From Aquila chrysaetos chrysaetos (lineage: Eukaryota > Chordata > Aves > Accipitriformes > Accipitridae), in contig NC_044019.1 in assembly GCF_900496995.4 (NCBI RefSeq), forward strand, positions 2,914,001-2,978,000: a DNA stretch of 64,000 bases, given 5' to 3'. Below the pieces are notes generated by a model that was not told where the DNA came from, did no database searches, and was given only the letters and a program-made list of their open reading frames with translations. A program made the position numbers and the translations under genes. This document shows positions 62,401 to 64,000 of this stretch, piece by piece (position 1 is the first letter of the stretch; every line of letters starts with the position of its first letter).

Positions 62401-63890
62401 TCTTCAAATTTAATTCTCTCTTTTTGCATCTGACTTCATAAATTAGATATTACTTGTGTGCATATCATTTGATTTTAGGAAAAGTAAAATGCTATCAGCA
62501 AATGTATTGGAGTCCTTCATCTTGTTATTACCAATAGAAAGGCTAAAGTGAATGGCAGTAGAAACAAGCATTCATATTTTTAGATGAGTTCCCCACATCT
62601 AAATTTATGCACTTTGTAAAAGCACACGGGAAACATTGCACTACTTCTACCTGTAATTTGTGTTAAAGATTTTAGTTTCTAATGCTGTTTAATGCTAATG
62701 GTATCTTAAAAAAAAAGAAAGTTGGAGACTTTCTATGGCTGAGAGAGCACAGAAACCCCACTGCACTAAAAGCAAATTTTTGGCACATAATTAAATGGCT
62801 TCTTAAAATAAAATTCATTTGTTTTTCTGTTGTGAGCCAACTCCCTTAAAGTATCAGCTATGTAAGCATAGGCAGGCAGATTTTCAAGGGACTTGATCGT
62901 CTGCAGCTGCATGATGTCTTCTGAAATTGCACAACCTACAGGAGTTCCAGGTAAGCCAAATACAATGAGAGGTGAAAGTGCAATTATCCTGACTCAGATG
63001 TGCAGCAAGGAGGATAAGAAACCAACACAGCTAATGTTGGTGAACTGCCTAATCTAATGCATTGTGTTTTTTTTCCAAAAGGTGATGTGTTAGTTGTGCC
63101 AATCAAGCTTCACAAATGTCCGTTTTGTCCCTACACGGCTAAACAGAAAGGAATACTAAAACGGCACATTCGCTCTCACACAGGTGAGAGACCCTACCCC
63201 TGTGAGACGTGTGGGAAACGTTTCACTCGGCAGGAACACCTTCGGAGTCACGCTTTAAGTGTAAGTTTGAAAGATTATATTTATCAGGAAATATTTTCCC
63301 GATCGTATTCCCAAAATACGTTCGACAAAATGATTGTTGCCAATGTGAGATGAACTTTTCTAATAATAAGTTTAAGCCACGGATATTTGGTTCGTTAGCA
63401 CTTATGTAGCCCCAAATCTTTGTCGCTGGAAATGTGATGGGATCATCTGCCCTTTAGCTTAAGTGTAGATGTTTTTCTGTTCCAGGAATATATGCAAACC
63501 AGCACCCTAGAAAGGGCTAAAGTGAGAAGGCAGATTGCCTTTTTTACCATAGTGTTCTATTTTTAACCTCAGGTGCATCGATCAAACAAGCCAATTATCT
63601 GTAAAGGTTGCAGGAGAACATTCACAAGTAGCCTGTCTCAAGGATTACGACGCTTTGGCTTGTGCGACAGCTGCACCTGCGTGACCACTACCCATGAGGA
63701 CTCGATGCCCATTAACCTCAGCCTAATGGAACCTTCATCAGAAGGCCAAGAGAAGGGTGATGCTGATAATGATTGGCCCATATATGTGGAGTCTGGAGAG
63801 GAAAACGATCCAGCTGATGATGATGATGCCGATGGTGATGACAAGCAGGAAATCCACAGGAGCTTATCAGATCGAGAAACACTTATGTAG
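59451..63890 (+). CDS. ZBTB8B: ZBTB8B, BTB/POZ zinc-finger protein 8B
   Basis: Three exons, 59451-60396, 63082-63260 and 63573-63890, give 480 aa. The BTB/POZ dimerisation domain (about 12-125) includes [20 protein letters not shown] and [20 protein letters not shown], nearly identical to human ZBTB8B and distinct from ZBTB8A. The linker (about 130-315) is Ser- and acid-rich, with [17 protein letters not shown]. Two C2H2 fingers follow: 328-348 (CPFC...HIRSH) and 356-377 (CETC...HALSVH), joined by the canonical TGERPYP linker. The second intron splits finger 2 between S375 and V376. A third Cys-rich motif (ICKGCRRTF and LCDSCTC) and an acidic tail ([24 protein letters not shown]) follow. It is a probable nuclear transcription factor whose targets are unknown. 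ATG 59451 gives MEMQSYY as in human. Confidence 0.96.
60397..60524 (+). other. ZBTB8B: Possible intronic end of a BTB-only ZBTB8B form
   Basis: If the exon 1 donor (acacag|gtgaga) is not used, the ZBTB8B frame stays open for 39 codons and stops at 60513-60515. A canonical AATAAA follows at once (60519-60524). The product would be 354 aa with the BTB domain and linker but no zinc fingers. This is seen in sequence; its expression is inferred. Confidence 0.4.
60525..63081 (+). other. ZBTB8B: ZBTB8B intron 1
   Basis: No confirmed exon. AT-moderate sequence with T and A runs. A protein-like open stretch at 61065-61256 (contains [14 protein letters not shown]) is not assignable to a known family. 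Confidence 0.5.
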
Positions 63891-64000
63891 CAGTGAGAGG
63901 AGAGTGGGAGCATTTAAAGTGTTTCCCTGGCAGTGGTCAGTCTGCAACTGGAAACTGCATGTTTGCCCAATTAGTGAGACTGTGCTGGTTTTTTATATTC
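63891..64000 (+). other. ZBTB8B: Start of ZBTB8B 3' UTR, cut by window edge
   Basis: Non-coding sequence after the ZBTB8B stop. No polyadenylation signal is seen before the window ends. Confidence 0.7.

Noticed and set aside
59451-63890. ZBTB8A instead of ZBTB8B
   Set aside because: The BTB sequence ([25 protein letters not shown]) and finger region ([17 protein letters not shown]) follow ZBTB8B and differ clearly from ZBTB8A.

Overview
The window is vertebrate nuclear DNA, most probably from a bird. It has multi-exon genes with GT-AG introns, CpG-island promoters, two fragments resembling avian CR1 LINEs, and a gene set that in human lies on chromosome 1p35. There are no prokaryotic operons. 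All gene models below were built by joining open frames at splice sites with matching phase and comparing the proteins with remembered vertebrate orthologues. No search was run.

Layout, left to right. Five genes run on the minus strand as a tandem block: DCDC2B (doublecortin-domain protein, 2.4-7.0 kb), IQCC (IQ-motif protein, 8.6-11.0 kb), CCDC28B (cilium and mTORC2-related coiled-coil protein, 11.3-12.3 kb), TXLNA (alpha-taxilin, 16.2-22.6 kb) and KPNA6 (importin alpha-7, 26.4-48.0 kb, with a 12-kb first intron). FAM229A (minus) follows, head-to-head with the testis kinase gene TSSK3 (plus). TSSK3 converges on BSDC1 (minus). BSDC1 is head-to-head with ZBTB8B (plus), whose 3' UTR runs off the right edge.

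All nine coding regions look intact. Predicted protein lengths are DCDC2B 365, IQCC 239, CCDC28B 180, TXLNA 582, KPNA6 536, FAM229A 73, TSSK3 268, BSDC1 452 and ZBTB8B 480 aa. The C-terminus of DCDC2B is the least certain part.

Compared with the human order, the block from KPNA6 to DCDC2B is inverted, so KPNA6 now abuts FAM229A/TSSK3. The junction falls in a short interval (about 48.04-48.44 kb) that holds a minisatellite. The most interesting local observations are this junction, a two-level GGCAC/GGCAT tandem repeat in the FAM229A intron, possible intronic polyadenylation forms of ZBTB8B (BTB-only) and IQCC, a 23-nt CCDC28B microexon, the apparent overlap of the CCDC28B 3' end with IQCC, and paired ZNF143-type sites in the TXLNA promoter. 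I found no undescribed multi-gene system. This is a conserved housekeeping and testis/cilium gene neighbourhood.
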